From Streptomyces sp. SCUT-3 (GTDB taxonomy: Bacteria; Actinomycetota; Actinomycetes; Streptomycetales; Streptomycetaceae), in contig NZ_CP046907.1 of the NCBI RefSeq assembly GCF_014083985.1, forward strand, positions 1,840,001 to 1,904,000: a stretch of DNA of 64,000 nt, in the 5' to 3' direction. The translations under genes were made by a program, and so were the position numbers. Each line of letters opens with the position of its first letter. Position 1 is the first letter of the stretch. The notes beneath the pieces are model-generated. The model saw nothing but the letters and a program-made list of their open reading frames with translations. It did no database searches and was not told where the DNA came from. Below are positions 25,110-34,484 of the stretch, piece by piece.

Positions 25110-25684
25110 CTCGTACATGTCAAAATGCAAACGGCCCTTCGGCCATTGCTGTTTCCCTGACCCGCGGGGTCTGCGATTCGAGCACCACTCCTCCCGCGAC
25201 TCGTTCCCACAGGTCAGGCACCCCATCAAGGGGCCGGCGGATCCACCCGCCATCAAAAACCTGATGATGTGACGGAACGTACGGCTGAGTGGTGTCGTTT
25301 CCCTCACGCACCAGCTGCGACCTGCGCGAACGCGGTCGACCGCGCGTCAAAACGCAAGTGGTCCAGTGGGTCGTTGCCCTAGCCCGATATCGGATCATTT
25401 ACGCCATTCATGGAGGGCTCCGCCTCCCAGGGCGCCTCCGCTCTTCGCGGTACCTGTCTGCGGACCGGCAGGCCGCGTCACCCACGCCGGTCTTCACCTG
25501 CCGCCTGTCCTGGCGCCCGCCTCGGGATCCTGGCTCCCTGGTCCCCGGAAGACTGCAGGGCGATGCGACGCGAAGGGGCGGCCGAGTGCCAGGCGCCCGG
25601 TGCTTGGTTTGCCGCCCAGGCACGGCCCGTGCGGCGCGAGTCGGACGGTTCCCACCGCGCCCCGTGGTCACCACCGGGGCGGAC
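25110..25684. other. Left end of the island, no gene seen
   Basis: 575 bp between the tRNA terminator and the sulfatase stump. Open frames here have no recognisable motifs or ribosome sites. Integrase arm sites would be expected near an att end, but none was identified by eye. Confidence 0.4.
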
Positions 25685-26170
25685 ATGACGGGCAAGGCTG
25701 GCGAGCGCGTCGACTACGGGGCGGAGAACGGCACCTGGCGCTCCTTCTTCCTCTCTGGGGCCACCGAACTGCGCGAGGGCCGGTTCGGAACACTGACCGA
25801 GACGACCGCCCCCGACGTCATGAGCCAGCTCACCCCGCAGATGCTCTCCGACGCCCTTGCCATCCAGATCGACCGCCTCAAGGCGTGGGACGAGAACCTG
25901 TCCATCGACATCGTCCTCACCGACACCGACGCCCCTTTCCGGCTGCGCCTGGCTAACGGAGTACTGACCTACAGTGCGGCGGCTTCGTCCGGTGACGCCG
26001 ATGCCACGATCACGACGACGCGGCGCGCGCTGCCGGCCCTCGCCCTCGGCCTGGCCCCCGAACAGCTCGCCGCCACCGGCATCCAGATGAGCGGCGACGT
26101 CTCCGTACTCGCCCGGCTCACCGATGCGCTGGACCCGGGCGACAAGAACGTCGCCATCGTCACCCCGTGA
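25685..26170 (+). pseudogene. C-terminal remnant of an alkyl sulfatase
   Basis: 161 codons from an in-frame ATG. The sequence GAENGTWRSFFLSGATELREG followed by LTPQMLSDALAIQIDRL and ITTTRRALPALALG matches the SCP2-like C-terminal domain of SdsA1/BDS1-type alkyl sulfatases. In the complete roughly 600-650-residue enzyme this domain follows a metallo-beta-lactamase domain and a dimerisation domain, both absent here. The frame is open upstream to 25289 but without sulfatase sequence. Most likely a decayed fragment carried in with the island. A stand-alone SCP2 protein is the alternative. Confidence 0.7.
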
Positions 26171-26582
26171 CAGCCTGGCAGCGGCAGAGGAACCACCCCA
26201 CCTGGAATCCATGCGGGCCACCGGCCCACGCAGCGGTCCGCCCGGCGCCTTTCGGCTCTCGACCGCACCCTGCCCTGCCCTGTCCCTGCGGCGGCCCGCA
26301 TGCCTGCGCTGCCATGCGGCAGGACAGCACGTCCACGACGATCGGCCCTTGCTTCGCAACCGGGCCAGGTCCCGAGGGCGGTCGCACAGCAAGGCGCCGC
26401 CACATCTGCTGCACACCATCTTCGGGGAGCGTTCCTGCCGGCCTCGCTGGCCCTGCCCATCCGGGCGGCGGCCGGTCCTGGCGGGCCGTACGATGCAGGC
26501 GCGGGTGCCTCCACGGCCCCCGGGTATCAGACCAGCGAGCACACTCGTACACCAGCGGTCGGCATCGGGAAGGTGACAGGCG
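26171..26582. other. Upstream region of the ietAS-type operon
   Basis: 412 bp without a credible gene. The operon promoter should be here. AAGGTGA lies 7 bp before the ATG of the ATPase gene. Confidence 0.4.
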
Positions 26583-27569
26583 ATGGCAGCGAACGCCGAG
26601 CACCTGAAGGCGCTGGTGCGTGCACATGCCGAGGCCGATGACGATCTCTTCTACAGCGTGGCTCTGCAGGTGGCGGCGAAGTCCGCCCGGCAAGGGCAGG
26701 GGAAGTTCGCTGTGGACCTGCGGGAGCTCGTGGAGGCAGCACGGCAAAAACAGGGACAGGCGAGCAAACGGCGTGCCGCGACACCGGTGGTGCAGCCCCG
26801 CGGTGAGCTCTCCAGCCTGTTGACGGCCGGATATCCCGATATTCAGCTGGACGACATGACGCTGGACGCCGGGTTGCGTGCCTCCCTGGACCGGGTGCTG
26901 CACGAGCAGCGTCAGCGTGCCCGGCTGGAGCGTTTCGGCTTCACTCCGGTACACCGGATCCTGCTGTCAGGACCCCCTGGCACGGGCAAGAGCATGACCG
27001 CCGCGGCCCTGGCCGGCGAGCTGAAGCTGCCGTTGTTCACCATCCGCCTGGATGGTCTGATCAGCCGGTTCATGGGCGAGACGGCAGCGAAGCTGCGTCT
27101 GGTCTTCGACGCGGTGGCCCAGACGCGGGCGGTGTATCTGTTCGACGAGTTCGACGCGCTCGGGGCTGAACGCGCGGCAGGTAATGACGTCGGAGAGGCC
27201 CGCAGGATCCTCAACTCGTTCCTGCTGTTCCTGGACGAGGCGCCCTCCGAGAGCCTGGTGGTGGCTGGCACCAATCACCACCAGCTGCTGGACCGGGCGC
27301 TGTTCCGCCGTTTCGACATGGTCGCCACCTACGGCCCGCCTACTCCCGAGCAGGCGGTTCAGGTCATGCGTCGGCGCCTAGCCGGAATGGATACGAGCAC
27401 AGTACGGTGGGGCGCTGTGACAGACAGTGCATCCGGTTTGAGCCATGCCGAGCTGGTCAAGGCGGCGGAAGCCGCGGCCAAGCGGGCCATCCTCGCCGAC
27501 CAGGACGTGGTGGACGAACCGCTGCTGCTGGAAGCGCTGACCGAACGGCACGCCTCCCGTCATGCCTGA
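26583..27569 (+). CDS. ietA: AAA+ ATPase, IetA-like
   Basis: 328 residues. A helical N-terminal part of about 90 residues precedes one AAA+ module: Walker A GPPGTGKS at 130-137, pore-loop-like RFMGET, Walker B VYLFDEFD with D188/E189, sensor 1 VVAGTNHH, and an arginine-finger region ALFRRFD. The subtilase gene starts 8 bp before this gene ends. An AAA ATPase followed by an S8 protease is the composition of the IetAS anti-phage system, in which the ATPase is thought to control the protease. The family assignment is from architecture only. Confidence 0.8.
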   Translation: MAANAEHLKALVRAHAEADDDLFYSVALQVAAKSARQGQGKFAVDLRELVEAARQKQGQASKRRAATPVVQPRGELSSLLTAGYPDIQLDDMTLDAGLRASLDRVLHEQRQRARLERFGFTPVHRILLSGPPGTGKSMTAAALAGELKLPLFTIRLDGLISRFMGETAAKLRLVFDAVAQTRAVYLFDEFDALGAERAAGNDVGEARRILNSFLLFLDEAPSESLVVAGTNHHQLLDRALFRRFDMVATYGPPTPEQAVQVMRRRLAGMDTSTVRWGAVTDSASGLSHAELVKAAEAAAKRAILADQDVVDEPLLLEALTERHASRHA

Positions 27570-30210
27570 GCCCTCCGCCCCCGCACGGTCCACGCCGCAC
27601 CTGGTGGTGCCCTGGCGGGCCGCCACCCTGACACCGCGTTCCGAGTCCTCCGGTGGAGGCGGTACGAAGCTGGTCCGCCGTGAGGACCGCAGCGGGCACG
27701 CCGCTGCTCTGGTGGACGGTCTGGAAAGGGCCGAACGGGAGTCGGCCCGGCTCGCCCAGGAGGCGCCCGACGGCTTCCAGCCCGACGGTTTCGCGGTGCG
27801 GATCGAGGCAGCGCGTGACCATCCCCTGCAGCTGGACCGTCTGGACGGCTCCGGCCTGACCTTGATGAGCAGTCATCCGCAGACCGACGACAGGTCGCAG
27901 GATGCGCTGGTGTGGGTCCCGTTCGACAAGGTCGCCTCTTTCACACAGCGGATCTCCGCCTTCACCCTGGATACCGAAGACGGCAACCCCCAGCAGGCCG
28001 CGCTCGTGGCCAATATGGAGCACATCCGGCGGGCGCTGCTGGAGCACCTCTGGCAGGAGCGGCACGCGCTGCCGCCGCTGGCCGAGGAGCGGTGGTGGGA
28101 GCTGTGGTTCGATCCGCGGATCTCGCCGACAGATCCGGTGGCCGCTCTACGCGCTCTGGCGGAGGCGTGGCAGTGGCGCATGAGCGACCGGGCGATCCAC
28201 GTGGGCGAACGCATCGTCGCGCACGTCTCGGCGACCGGCAACGACTTGACGGCCTTGCTGGGCACGAACACCTGCCCTGTCGAGATCCGCACGCCGACGT
28301 TCGCCGAGGGCCTCTACGCCGTCGACCGCTCTTTCCGGGTGAGCCTCGCCGAGGACCTCGCCCAGCGCGTCAAGCCCGCCGACCCGCACGCGCCCGCCGT
28401 ATGTGTCCTGGACACGGGGATAGCGCAGGAGCACCCGCTGCTGAAGCCGGCGCTGCACGAGCGCGCTTACAGCGTGCTGCCCGGCAGCACCCCGGCCGAC
28501 CGTAACGGGCACGGCACGCAGATGGCCGGACTCGCCCTATTCGGCGATCTCGCCTCCGCCCTGGAAGCACAAGGCCCTGTGATCCTCGGCCACGGCCTCG
28601 AGTCCGTGAAGATCCTCGACGACGGTCTTGCGCCGGTCAAGTCTCCGCGGACCTTGGCCGAGACGACCGCGAACGCCGTGGCGACCGCCGAGATCGGCAA
28701 CGGCGGCCCCGCACCCTCGGGCCGGGTCTTCTCCATGGCCGTCACCCGGCACTCGGGCGAAGGCGAGAACGGTGTAGACGGCACAGCGACCCTGTGGTCG
28801 GCCACCCTGGACGCCCTGGCAGCCGGAACGACCGTGGCCGTACGCGAGGACCGTATCGATCTGATCGGCGCACCGGACCCGCAGGCGTCGCGGCTGATCA
28901 TCGTCAGCGCCGGCAACATCCGCGGACATGTCCCGCACCAGATGCGCGACGACACCGGCCGGCTCGACCCCTTGCTGCTCTGCGACCTGTCCCGGATCGA
29001 GGAGCCCGCCCAGGCACACAACGTGCTGACCGTCGGCGCCTGCACCCACCTGGACACTGTCCCCGACCTCCCTCCTTTCCGGGGCTTCAGGCCCCTGGTC
29101 GCTCCGGGCGGCCTGTCCCCGTTCAGCCGGACCTCGGTGGCCCTGACCAACCCGGCCATCACCAAGCCCGACATCGTCCTGGAAGGCGGCAACCTCCTCG
29201 TCGCCCCCGACGACAGCATGCTGGACGAGCACGAGCTGGTGAGCGTGCCGACGACCCACCACGACGCCGCGCGTCAACTCGCCTGGGCCAACGCCACCAG
29301 CGCCGCGACCGCCCAGGCAGCGGCCCTGGCCGCCACCGCCATGAGCACCTACCCGGGACTGCGCGCGGAGACCGTCCGCGCCCTACTCGTCCACGAGGCC
29401 CAGTGGACCCCGGCGATGGTCGAGCCCGGCCTGTTCAAGAAGACCGGTACCCCCAAGCTCGCCAAGGGCGAGCTCATGCGGCAGGTGATCCGCCGCTACG
29501 GCTGGGGAGTTCCCACCGCCGACCGCATCCGCAGCAGCGCGTCCAACGCCGTCACGATGATCATCCAGAACACCCTGATGCCGCTGAAGCAAGGCAAGAA
29601 CGGCCAGCTCCGCTTGGCCGAACTGAAACTGCACCAACTGCCCTGGCCCCTGGAACAGCTGCGCGACCTGGCCGAGACCACCGTCGACCTGCGCGTGACC
29701 CTCGCCTACATGATCGAGCCGAACCCCGGCCGGCGCGGCATGCTCGGCCGCTACAGCTACGCCTCGCACGGCCTGCGCTTCGCCGTCAAAGGCTCCACCG
29801 AGTCCGCCGACGCCTTCCAGAGCCGCCTGGCCGAACAGGCCGAACACGAAACCGACGGCACCGGCAACCCCAAGGCGTTCGAGTCCGACGGCCACTGGCT
29901 GGTCGGCCCGCGGTTCCGCAACCTCGGCTCCCTGCACGCCGACATCTGGCGCGGCTCCGCCGCCGAACTCGCCGACTGCGGCATGCTCGCCGTCTACCCC
30001 GTCGGCGGCTGGTGGAAGGCGAACAAGCGTAAGGACCGGATCGGCCTGCCCGTCAGCTACGCCCTGCTGGTCTCCCTGCGGACCCCGGAGGTTTCCACCG
30101 ACCTGTACACCCCCATTGCCACTCAGCTCGGCGTCCCGGTGGAGATCGCGCCGGAGGCGCGGTCCGAGATCACCGACGGCATCCCCGTCCAGATGGAGCT
30201 CGGCTGGTGA
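27562..30210 (+). CDS. ietS: Subtilisin-like serine protease (S8), IetS-like
   Basis: 882 residues. The catalytic triad is visible: Asp284 in CVLDTGIAQ, His317 in NGHGTQMAG and Ser580 in ANATSAATAQA. The oxyanion Asn452 is in IIVSAGN. The usual GTSMA is changed to ATSAA. There is no signal peptide, so a cytoplasmic protease is expected. About 280 residues precede the catalytic domain and 300 follow it, with no recognised domains. It overlaps the ATPase gene by 8 bp. Together they fit the IetAS defence module. The protease substrate is unknown. Confidence 0.8.
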   Translation: MPEPSAPARSTPHLVVPWRAATLTPRSESSGGGGTKLVRREDRSGHAAALVDGLERAERESARLAQEAPDGFQPDGFAVRIEAARDHPLQLDRLDGSGLTLMSSHPQTDDRSQDALVWVPFDKVASFTQRISAFTLDTEDGNPQQAALVANMEHIRRALLEHLWQERHALPPLAEERWWELWFDPRISPTDPVAALRALAEAWQWRMSDRAIHVGERIVAHVSATGNDLTALLGTNTCPVEIRTPTFAEGLYAVDRSFRVSLAEDLAQRVKPADPHAPAVCVLDTGIAQEHPLLKPALHERAYSVLPGSTPADRNGHGTQMAGLALFGDLASALEAQGPVILGHGLESVKILDDGLAPVKSPRTLAETTANAVATAEIGNGGPAPSGRVFSMAVTRHSGEGENGVDGTATLWSATLDALAAGTTVAVREDRIDLIGAPDPQASRLIIVSAGNIRGHVPHQMRDDTGRLDPLLLCDLSRIEEPAQAHNVLTVGACTHLDTVPDLPPFRGFRPLVAPGGLSPFSRTSVALTNPAITKPDIVLEGGNLLVAPDDSMLDEHELVSVPTTHHDAARQLAWANATSAATAQAAALAATAMSTYPGLRAETVRALLVHEAQWTPAMVEPGLFKKTGTPKLAKGELMRQVIRRYGWGVPTADRIRSSASNAVTMIIQNTLMPLKQGKNGQLRLAELKLHQLPWPLEQLRDLAETTVDLRVTLAYMIEPNPGRRGMLGRYSYASHGLRFAVKGSTESADAFQSRLAEQAEHETDGTGNPKAFESDGHWLVGPRFRNLGSLHADIWRGSAAELADCGMLAVYPVGGWWKANKRKDRIGLPVSYALLVSLRTPEVSTDLYTPIATQLGVPVEIAPEARSEITDGIPVQMELGW

Positions 30211-30232
30211 CCTTGCCCGGGCCAGCAACGGC

Positions 30233-31594
30233 CTACTCCTCCGGGTCCACCGGCGGATCATAGGCGTACAACAGCTCCTCGATGCGCTGGTTGTTGATGG
30301 ACTGGCGGTCGTAGAGGCACTTCGCGTAGCGGGTGAGGAGGACTTCGACGCTGTTGCCGGCGCGTTGGGCGACCTCCGCCGGATCCGCCCCGGCGCACAG
30401 CCAGGTCGACAGGGCGGAGTGGCGCAGGTCGTAGGGGCGTTTGGCGAGTGGGGTGGCCGCGAGGGCGGGTGGCAGGGCCAGGGCGCGGGCTTCGCGCCAG
30501 ACGTGGTGGTAGGCGGTGTAGCTGAGGATGTTGCCGCGTTCGCTGAAGAACAACCGGCCGTCGTCGGCCGTGCCGAAGGTGGTGACGCTCTCGCGCCACA
30601 TCGCCACGAGATGAGGCGGGAGCGGCACCACCCGTGTGTCGCCCGGCCGGCGGTTCTTCAATCCGCGCTCGTCATGATTCAGGCCGGTGTCGGTCCACCG
30701 CTTGCCGGCCTGCGGCAGGGTGCGGTGCAGGACCAGCCGGCCCCAGCCACTGCTCGGCAGGCGGCAGTCCGGCAGCGTCACCGCAACAGCTTCTTCGGGG
30801 CGCAGACCGGCGTAGTACATGCCCGCGAACAGCCCCACCAGCCGGCGCCCGCGGGCCCGCCGGTATCCGCCGACGTAGGAGATGGCCGTCAGCAGGTCGC
30901 GTGCCTGGCTGGGATTGGCGACGACCCGCGGGTCCACGGAAACAGCCGGCTTGGGCACACTCCAGCGAACTTGCTCCAGCGGGTTGCTGCCCAACTCACC
31001 CCGCTCCATGGCGTACCCCAGGGCGTGTACGAGGACTTTGCGTTTGCGGCGCATCGTCTCCACGGCCGCCTCGCCGCCGTCCTGTTTGCGGCGCAGCGAC
31101 TCCAACACGTCGCGAGCCAGGACCGGGTCGTACAGGTCGATCAAGGGCCGGGAGGCTTTGGCCACCCATTGCAGGGCCAGCCGGTCCTGCGGTGGCGGCA
31201 TCGGGTCGCCCTGCCTGGGCATGACGAAGGCCCAGTGGCGCAGGGCCCGGCGCAGCACCTGCTCGGTGGGTCTGCCGCGCCGGTCCCAGCACATCGCCAG
31301 CGTGACGGCGGTCAGCGCGTCGCTGACTTCGTCGCGGGTCTTGGCTGCCCGGCCGGGCCAGTGGGCCCGGGCGTACTCGGTCGCGAAGGCGTACCAGGTC
31401 AGCTGGGACAGTCTCTGCGGTTCCCTGGCGGTGCTGGGGCCCTGCGCCAGGCCCGCCCGGATGGCCCGCACCAGCTGCGCACCGAACTCACCCGCCATCT
31501 CCGCGACGGCACTGCTCCCGTCCCACCGCCCTTCACCGTGGAGCGGTACCGCGTAATCCGGCGCGGCCCCAAGGCTGCGCACGTTCGAGTCCAT
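30233..31594 (-). CDS. Tyrosine recombinase (site-specific integrase)
   Basis: 453 residues from ATG at 31594, with GGAGGAGGGGA directly upstream. A longer frame to 31885 lacks homology. The catalytic residues are Arg265 (YAGLRPEE), Arg391-His392 in YDLRHSALS, and nucleophile Tyr423 in LLTRYAKCL. The usual His before LRH is a Tyr. The N-terminal 200 residues would hold the arm-binding and core-binding domains. It is convergent with the protease gene (22 bp apart) and lies in the middle of the island, 5 kb from attL and 8 kb from attR, which is unusual. Confidence 0.85.
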   Translation of the reverse strand: MDSNVRSLGAAPDYAVPLHGEGRWDGSSAVAEMAGEFGAQLVRAIRAGLAQGPSTAREPQRLSQLTWYAFATEYARAHWPGRAAKTRDEVSDALTAVTLAMCWDRRGRPTEQVLRRALRHWAFVMPRQGDPMPPPQDRLALQWVAKASRPLIDLYDPVLARDVLESLRRKQDGGEAAVETMRRKRKVLVHALGYAMERGELGSNPLEQVRWSVPKPAVSVDPRVVANPSQARDLLTAISYVGGYRRARGRRLVGLFAGMYYAGLRPEEAVAVTLPDCRLPSSGWGRLVLHRTLPQAGKRWTDTGLNHDERGLKNRRPGDTRVVPLPPHLVAMWRESVTTFGTADDGRLFFSERGNILSYTAYHHVWREARALALPPALAATPLAKRPYDLRHSALSTWLCAGADPAEVAQRAGNSVEVLLTRYAKCLYDRQSINNQRIEELLYAYDPPVDPEE

Positions 31595-31851
31595 GTCCCC
31601 TCCTCCTGATCGGCACAGGCATGACTTCCCGGCACGAGCATTCGGACATCCACCTGAACGAGGCCACCCGGGCCACGCAGAGTTGACGAACAGAACGGCT
31701 GGCACCCCGACGGAGGTGTCCGGCGCCGCCGGTGCCCGACAGCCGCCATGGCCAGATCCGCACGGTGACACACCATGCGTACTTGCGTGCGCCCTCACAC
31801 ACCCGACTACCGTCCCGGTCGGCCAGGGCACGCGGACACCGTGGGGGATGC

Positions 31852-33252
31852 ATGGCAAGAACCGCTCGACAGATCCTGAACTCACTCAGCCGCACGCAGA
31901 ACGTTCACGTCAGATCGACCGCAGACCTCGTCGCCCATGTCGACTCCGCGGCAGCGGCCCTCGACAAAAAGCGCAGGGAAAAGGGCCAGGAGGCGGTCCG
32001 GAGGAAGCCCGACGTGCGTCCCGTCGCCAAGGCCGACGTCGGCGGCTCTCTCGGCCTGACCCCCTGGCAGGTGCTGCACGCTGTCGCCCGCGGGTATGTA
32101 CTGGCAGGCCAGGGCATGGGGCGAGGACTCGCGGAGCACTGGCTGAGCCTGAAGTACTGCGAGGCGCTGCACGGCAACCGAGCCGGCGCCATGGACCTCA
32201 CCGACAAGGGCCGCACCGCCGAGCGCTGGTACAAGTCCATGCAGGCCCGGGAACTGGCCGTCGGCTTCGGCCTCGCCGCCGCCGAGCACATCGTGCGGAA
32301 GCGGTATCCGGACCACATCGTCTCGGTCGTGGACACGAGCACGATCCTGCGGGCCGGCTGGGCCCTCGGCGGCGCGCAGCGGGACAAGGGCTCACGCCCC
32401 CGGCCCGACTTCCTCATCGAAGCGTGGAAGCCCGGTGAACCGTCGAAGGTCACGTTCGTGGTCTGCCGGGGCAACCACCAGAAACCGTCCAAGCGATCCG
32501 GCCGCACCCGAAGCACCACGATCCAGCAGCTGGTCAAGGGAGCGGAGCTGGCCGAGGGCATGCAGATCGGCGAGTGGAACTCGACACCGTGCCTGATGCT
32601 GTCCACCGAGCTCATGGGGCAGGGCGGGGTCGTCGTCAACGCCCTCCAGGCTCCCGGCGAAGTCCGGCTCCCTCTCCGTATACCGGGAGCACCCGGGAAC
32701 GCCGATGTGGAGATCGACGGCAAGTCCGGTATCCCCTACCCCAACGCCATCCGCATCCCCGCCCGCGAGGGCCGACGGGCACGGAACGTCGACGGATTCC
32801 AGGTCGGCGAGAACGACCTGGCCTGGTTCGGGCAGCTCCTGGCCCGCACCGGCGCCGCAGGGCTGACCGCCTTCGCCGGCGGAGGCCAGAACACAGCCCA
32901 GTACCTCACCAAACACCAAGGCCGTGAGCACTACGACGTGCCCACCTTCGCCGCCACCTCCAGCTCACACGACGCCGAGATCGCCGTCGGCGGCAGGAAA
33001 TTCGTCGGCACCGACCACGTCTTCCGCATGGAGACCGTCCGCATCGAGGCATTCTCCGGAATGGACGCGGACCTGTACGGGCTGATCAGCGAAGGGCACG
33101 TGGAGGAATACCGGCGCGCGGCCTACGAACTACGCTCCACCCTGCCCAGCGCCGAAGAATCCAGGAAATGGAGCGGGCCGATCTCGTTCCACGAGGACGG
33201 CACCGTCATGGCCCTGAGCATCCTGCCCGTCCGCAGAAGAAACGCGCTCTGA
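31852..33252 (+). CDS. Unrecognised 466-residue protein, possible degenerate PD-(D/E)XK fold
   Basis: The start is ATG at 31852 after GGGGG. An in-frame start at 31732 is possible. It is not recognised. The segment SRPRPDFLIEAW, followed 15 residues later by VTFVVCRGNHQ and then IQQLVKGAELAEG, has the layout of a PD-(D/E)XK nuclease core. The expected E-x-K is C-R-G here, so any nuclease activity is doubtful. There are no membrane segments. It is divergent from the integrase (257 bp apart), inside the defence island. It could be an effector, a regulator or an excision helper. Confidence 0.6.
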   Translation: MARTARQILNSLSRTQNVHVRSTADLVAHVDSAAAALDKKRREKGQEAVRRKPDVRPVAKADVGGSLGLTPWQVLHAVARGYVLAGQGMGRGLAEHWLSLKYCEALHGNRAGAMDLTDKGRTAERWYKSMQARELAVGFGLAAAEHIVRKRYPDHIVSVVDTSTILRAGWALGGAQRDKGSRPRPDFLIEAWKPGEPSKVTFVVCRGNHQKPSKRSGRTRSTTIQQLVKGAELAEGMQIGEWNSTPCLMLSTELMGQGGVVVNALQAPGEVRLPLRIPGAPGNADVEIDGKSGIPYPNAIRIPAREGRRARNVDGFQVGENDLAWFGQLLARTGAAGLTAFAGGGQNTAQYLTKHQGREHYDVPTFAATSSSHDAEIAVGGRKFVGTDHVFRMETVRIEAFSGMDADLYGLISEGHVEEYRRAAYELRSTLPSAEESRKWSGPISFHEDGTVMALSILPVRRRNAL

Positions 33253-33610
33253 CCCACCCCGGGCACCGGCACTTTCAGAAATCCGCTTCCAGGGATGCCC
33301 GCCCGCGCGAGGTCGAAATATAGCCGCAGATCCCCGGTTTCCCCAACCGGGGATTCTCCGGATTCTGCTCCCTCCACCGCCTGAAACCACAAATACCCGA
33401 CGGTGCCATGCGCGCAGCCGCCGCCCCGGCCGCCCCGGGGTCGGCAGCCCTTCCTCACCTCCGCCCCCCCGAGGGCCTCACCACTGTGTGCAACGGACGA
33501 GTCACCGTCATCGAGGTTTGCCTCTGGCCGAGTCTCCCGTTGATGTCCTCCCGCCCGGCCGGCGACGGGCCACAGTGGCTGGAGTGGGACGTCGCACGGT
33601 GTCTGTGGGT
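33253..33610. other. Convergent intergenic region with hairpin
   Basis: 358 bp between the 466-residue gene and the HEPN gene, which point towards each other. Apart from the hairpin at 33330-33354 nothing was found. Confidence 0.5.
33330..33354. terminator. Terminator between convergent island genes
   Basis: A 10-bp stem ATCCCCGGTT (33330-33339) pairs with AACCGGGGAT (33345-33354), with loop TCCCC. It would serve the plus-strand gene ending at 33252 and possibly the HEPN gene. Confidence 0.65.
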
Positions 33611-34483
33611 TCAACGACCTCGATCCGTTGACGCACGGGGAGAAGACGGAGCAGGGTGCGCTCCAGCCGTGGCCGCGAGATCGTTCAGGGTGGCGTTCAC
33701 CACCGGCCAGCACATGTCGACCGTGTCTCGGTTCGGGCTGTGCCCCGTCCGTTTTTCTGCGAGGGGATGGACGAGGTTCCTGTAGTACCGGACGAGTTCC
33801 GAGGCCAGCTTGGCATCGTGCTCGATCCACTTGTTCCGGTGTGCGAAGTCCACGAGATCTTTCAGACCCATGTCCCGCAGCGGCTTCGGCAAGCGCGTAC
33901 CGCTGGCGCGGGCCTCGGCGGCGTGCACCAGGACGCCTTCCAGCAGGCTGCCTAGCATGATCACCGCTGACGTGTAGGCGCCGTGCTCATAACAGGTGCG
34001 CGCCTCGTCAAGCCGGAGTTGCACGGTCGAGGCGAGCTCCGGGTCGCTCACCACTTCTGTCACGGAGACCTTCAGTTCGACACGTGGCAGCTGCCGCGTG
34101 TCGGTCCCGAAGCCGGCTTCGCACGGGACGAGGAGCGGCTGGCCCTCCGCGTGATCGATCCGGCGTCCGTCGAGTACGAGAACCTCGCTCAGCCTCTCCA
34201 GAGTGGCGTGATACTCCCGCTGCTGGTTGTAGTACTCAAGACGATTCGCCAGGCGAAGGACGGCTCGCTCGGCATCGTTGGTGCCGTCCTCCTGCCGTTC
34301 CTTGAGGAGATCCAGGGTCCACTTATGCCTCGGTGTGCCGTCGTACTCCGGGACGTCGTCCCAGCCCGCCCGCTCGAAGAACGCGGCGATCTCGTATCCC
34401 TTCCGATAGAGGAGTGGCGTCTCGTCCCCACAGATGAGGTGGGCGATCTCGGTCAGCGTGCTGTCGTCGAAGGTCTCACTCAC
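33611..34483 (-). CDS. AbiJ-like/HEPN-domain protein, partner of the helicase-nuclease
   Basis: 290 residues from GTG at 34483, one base after the helicase stop, so the two genes are coupled. The N-terminal 110 residues (TEIAHLICGDETPLLYRKG, then AAFFERAGW) resemble the AbiJ-type N-terminal domain of abortive-infection proteins. The C-terminal half (YEHGAYTSAVIMLGSLLEGVL) is a helical HEPN-like domain. Its R232-x6-H239 in VRYYRNLVHP matches the HEPN RNase motif. It is predicted to be an RNA-cleaving effector. The function is inferred from fold and context. Confidence 0.65.
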   Translation of the reverse strand: MSETFDDSTLTEIAHLICGDETPLLYRKGYEIAAFFERAGWDDVPEYDGTPRHKWTLDLLKERQEDGTNDAERAVLRLANRLEYYNQQREYHATLERLSEVLVLDGRRIDHAEGQPLLVPCEAGFGTDTRQLPRVELKVSVTEVVSDPELASTVQLRLDEARTCYEHGAYTSAVIMLGSLLEGVLVHAAEARASGTRLPKPLRDMGLKDLVDFAHRNKWIEHDAKLASELVRYYRNLVHPLAEKRTGHSPNRDTVDMCWPVVNATLNDLAATAGAHPAPSSPRASTDRGR

Positions 34484-34484
34484 G

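Noticed and set aside
19591-25272. 1893-residue plus-strand ORF
   Set aside because: Runs antisense to hom, lysA and argS and through the tRNA; an effect of high GC.
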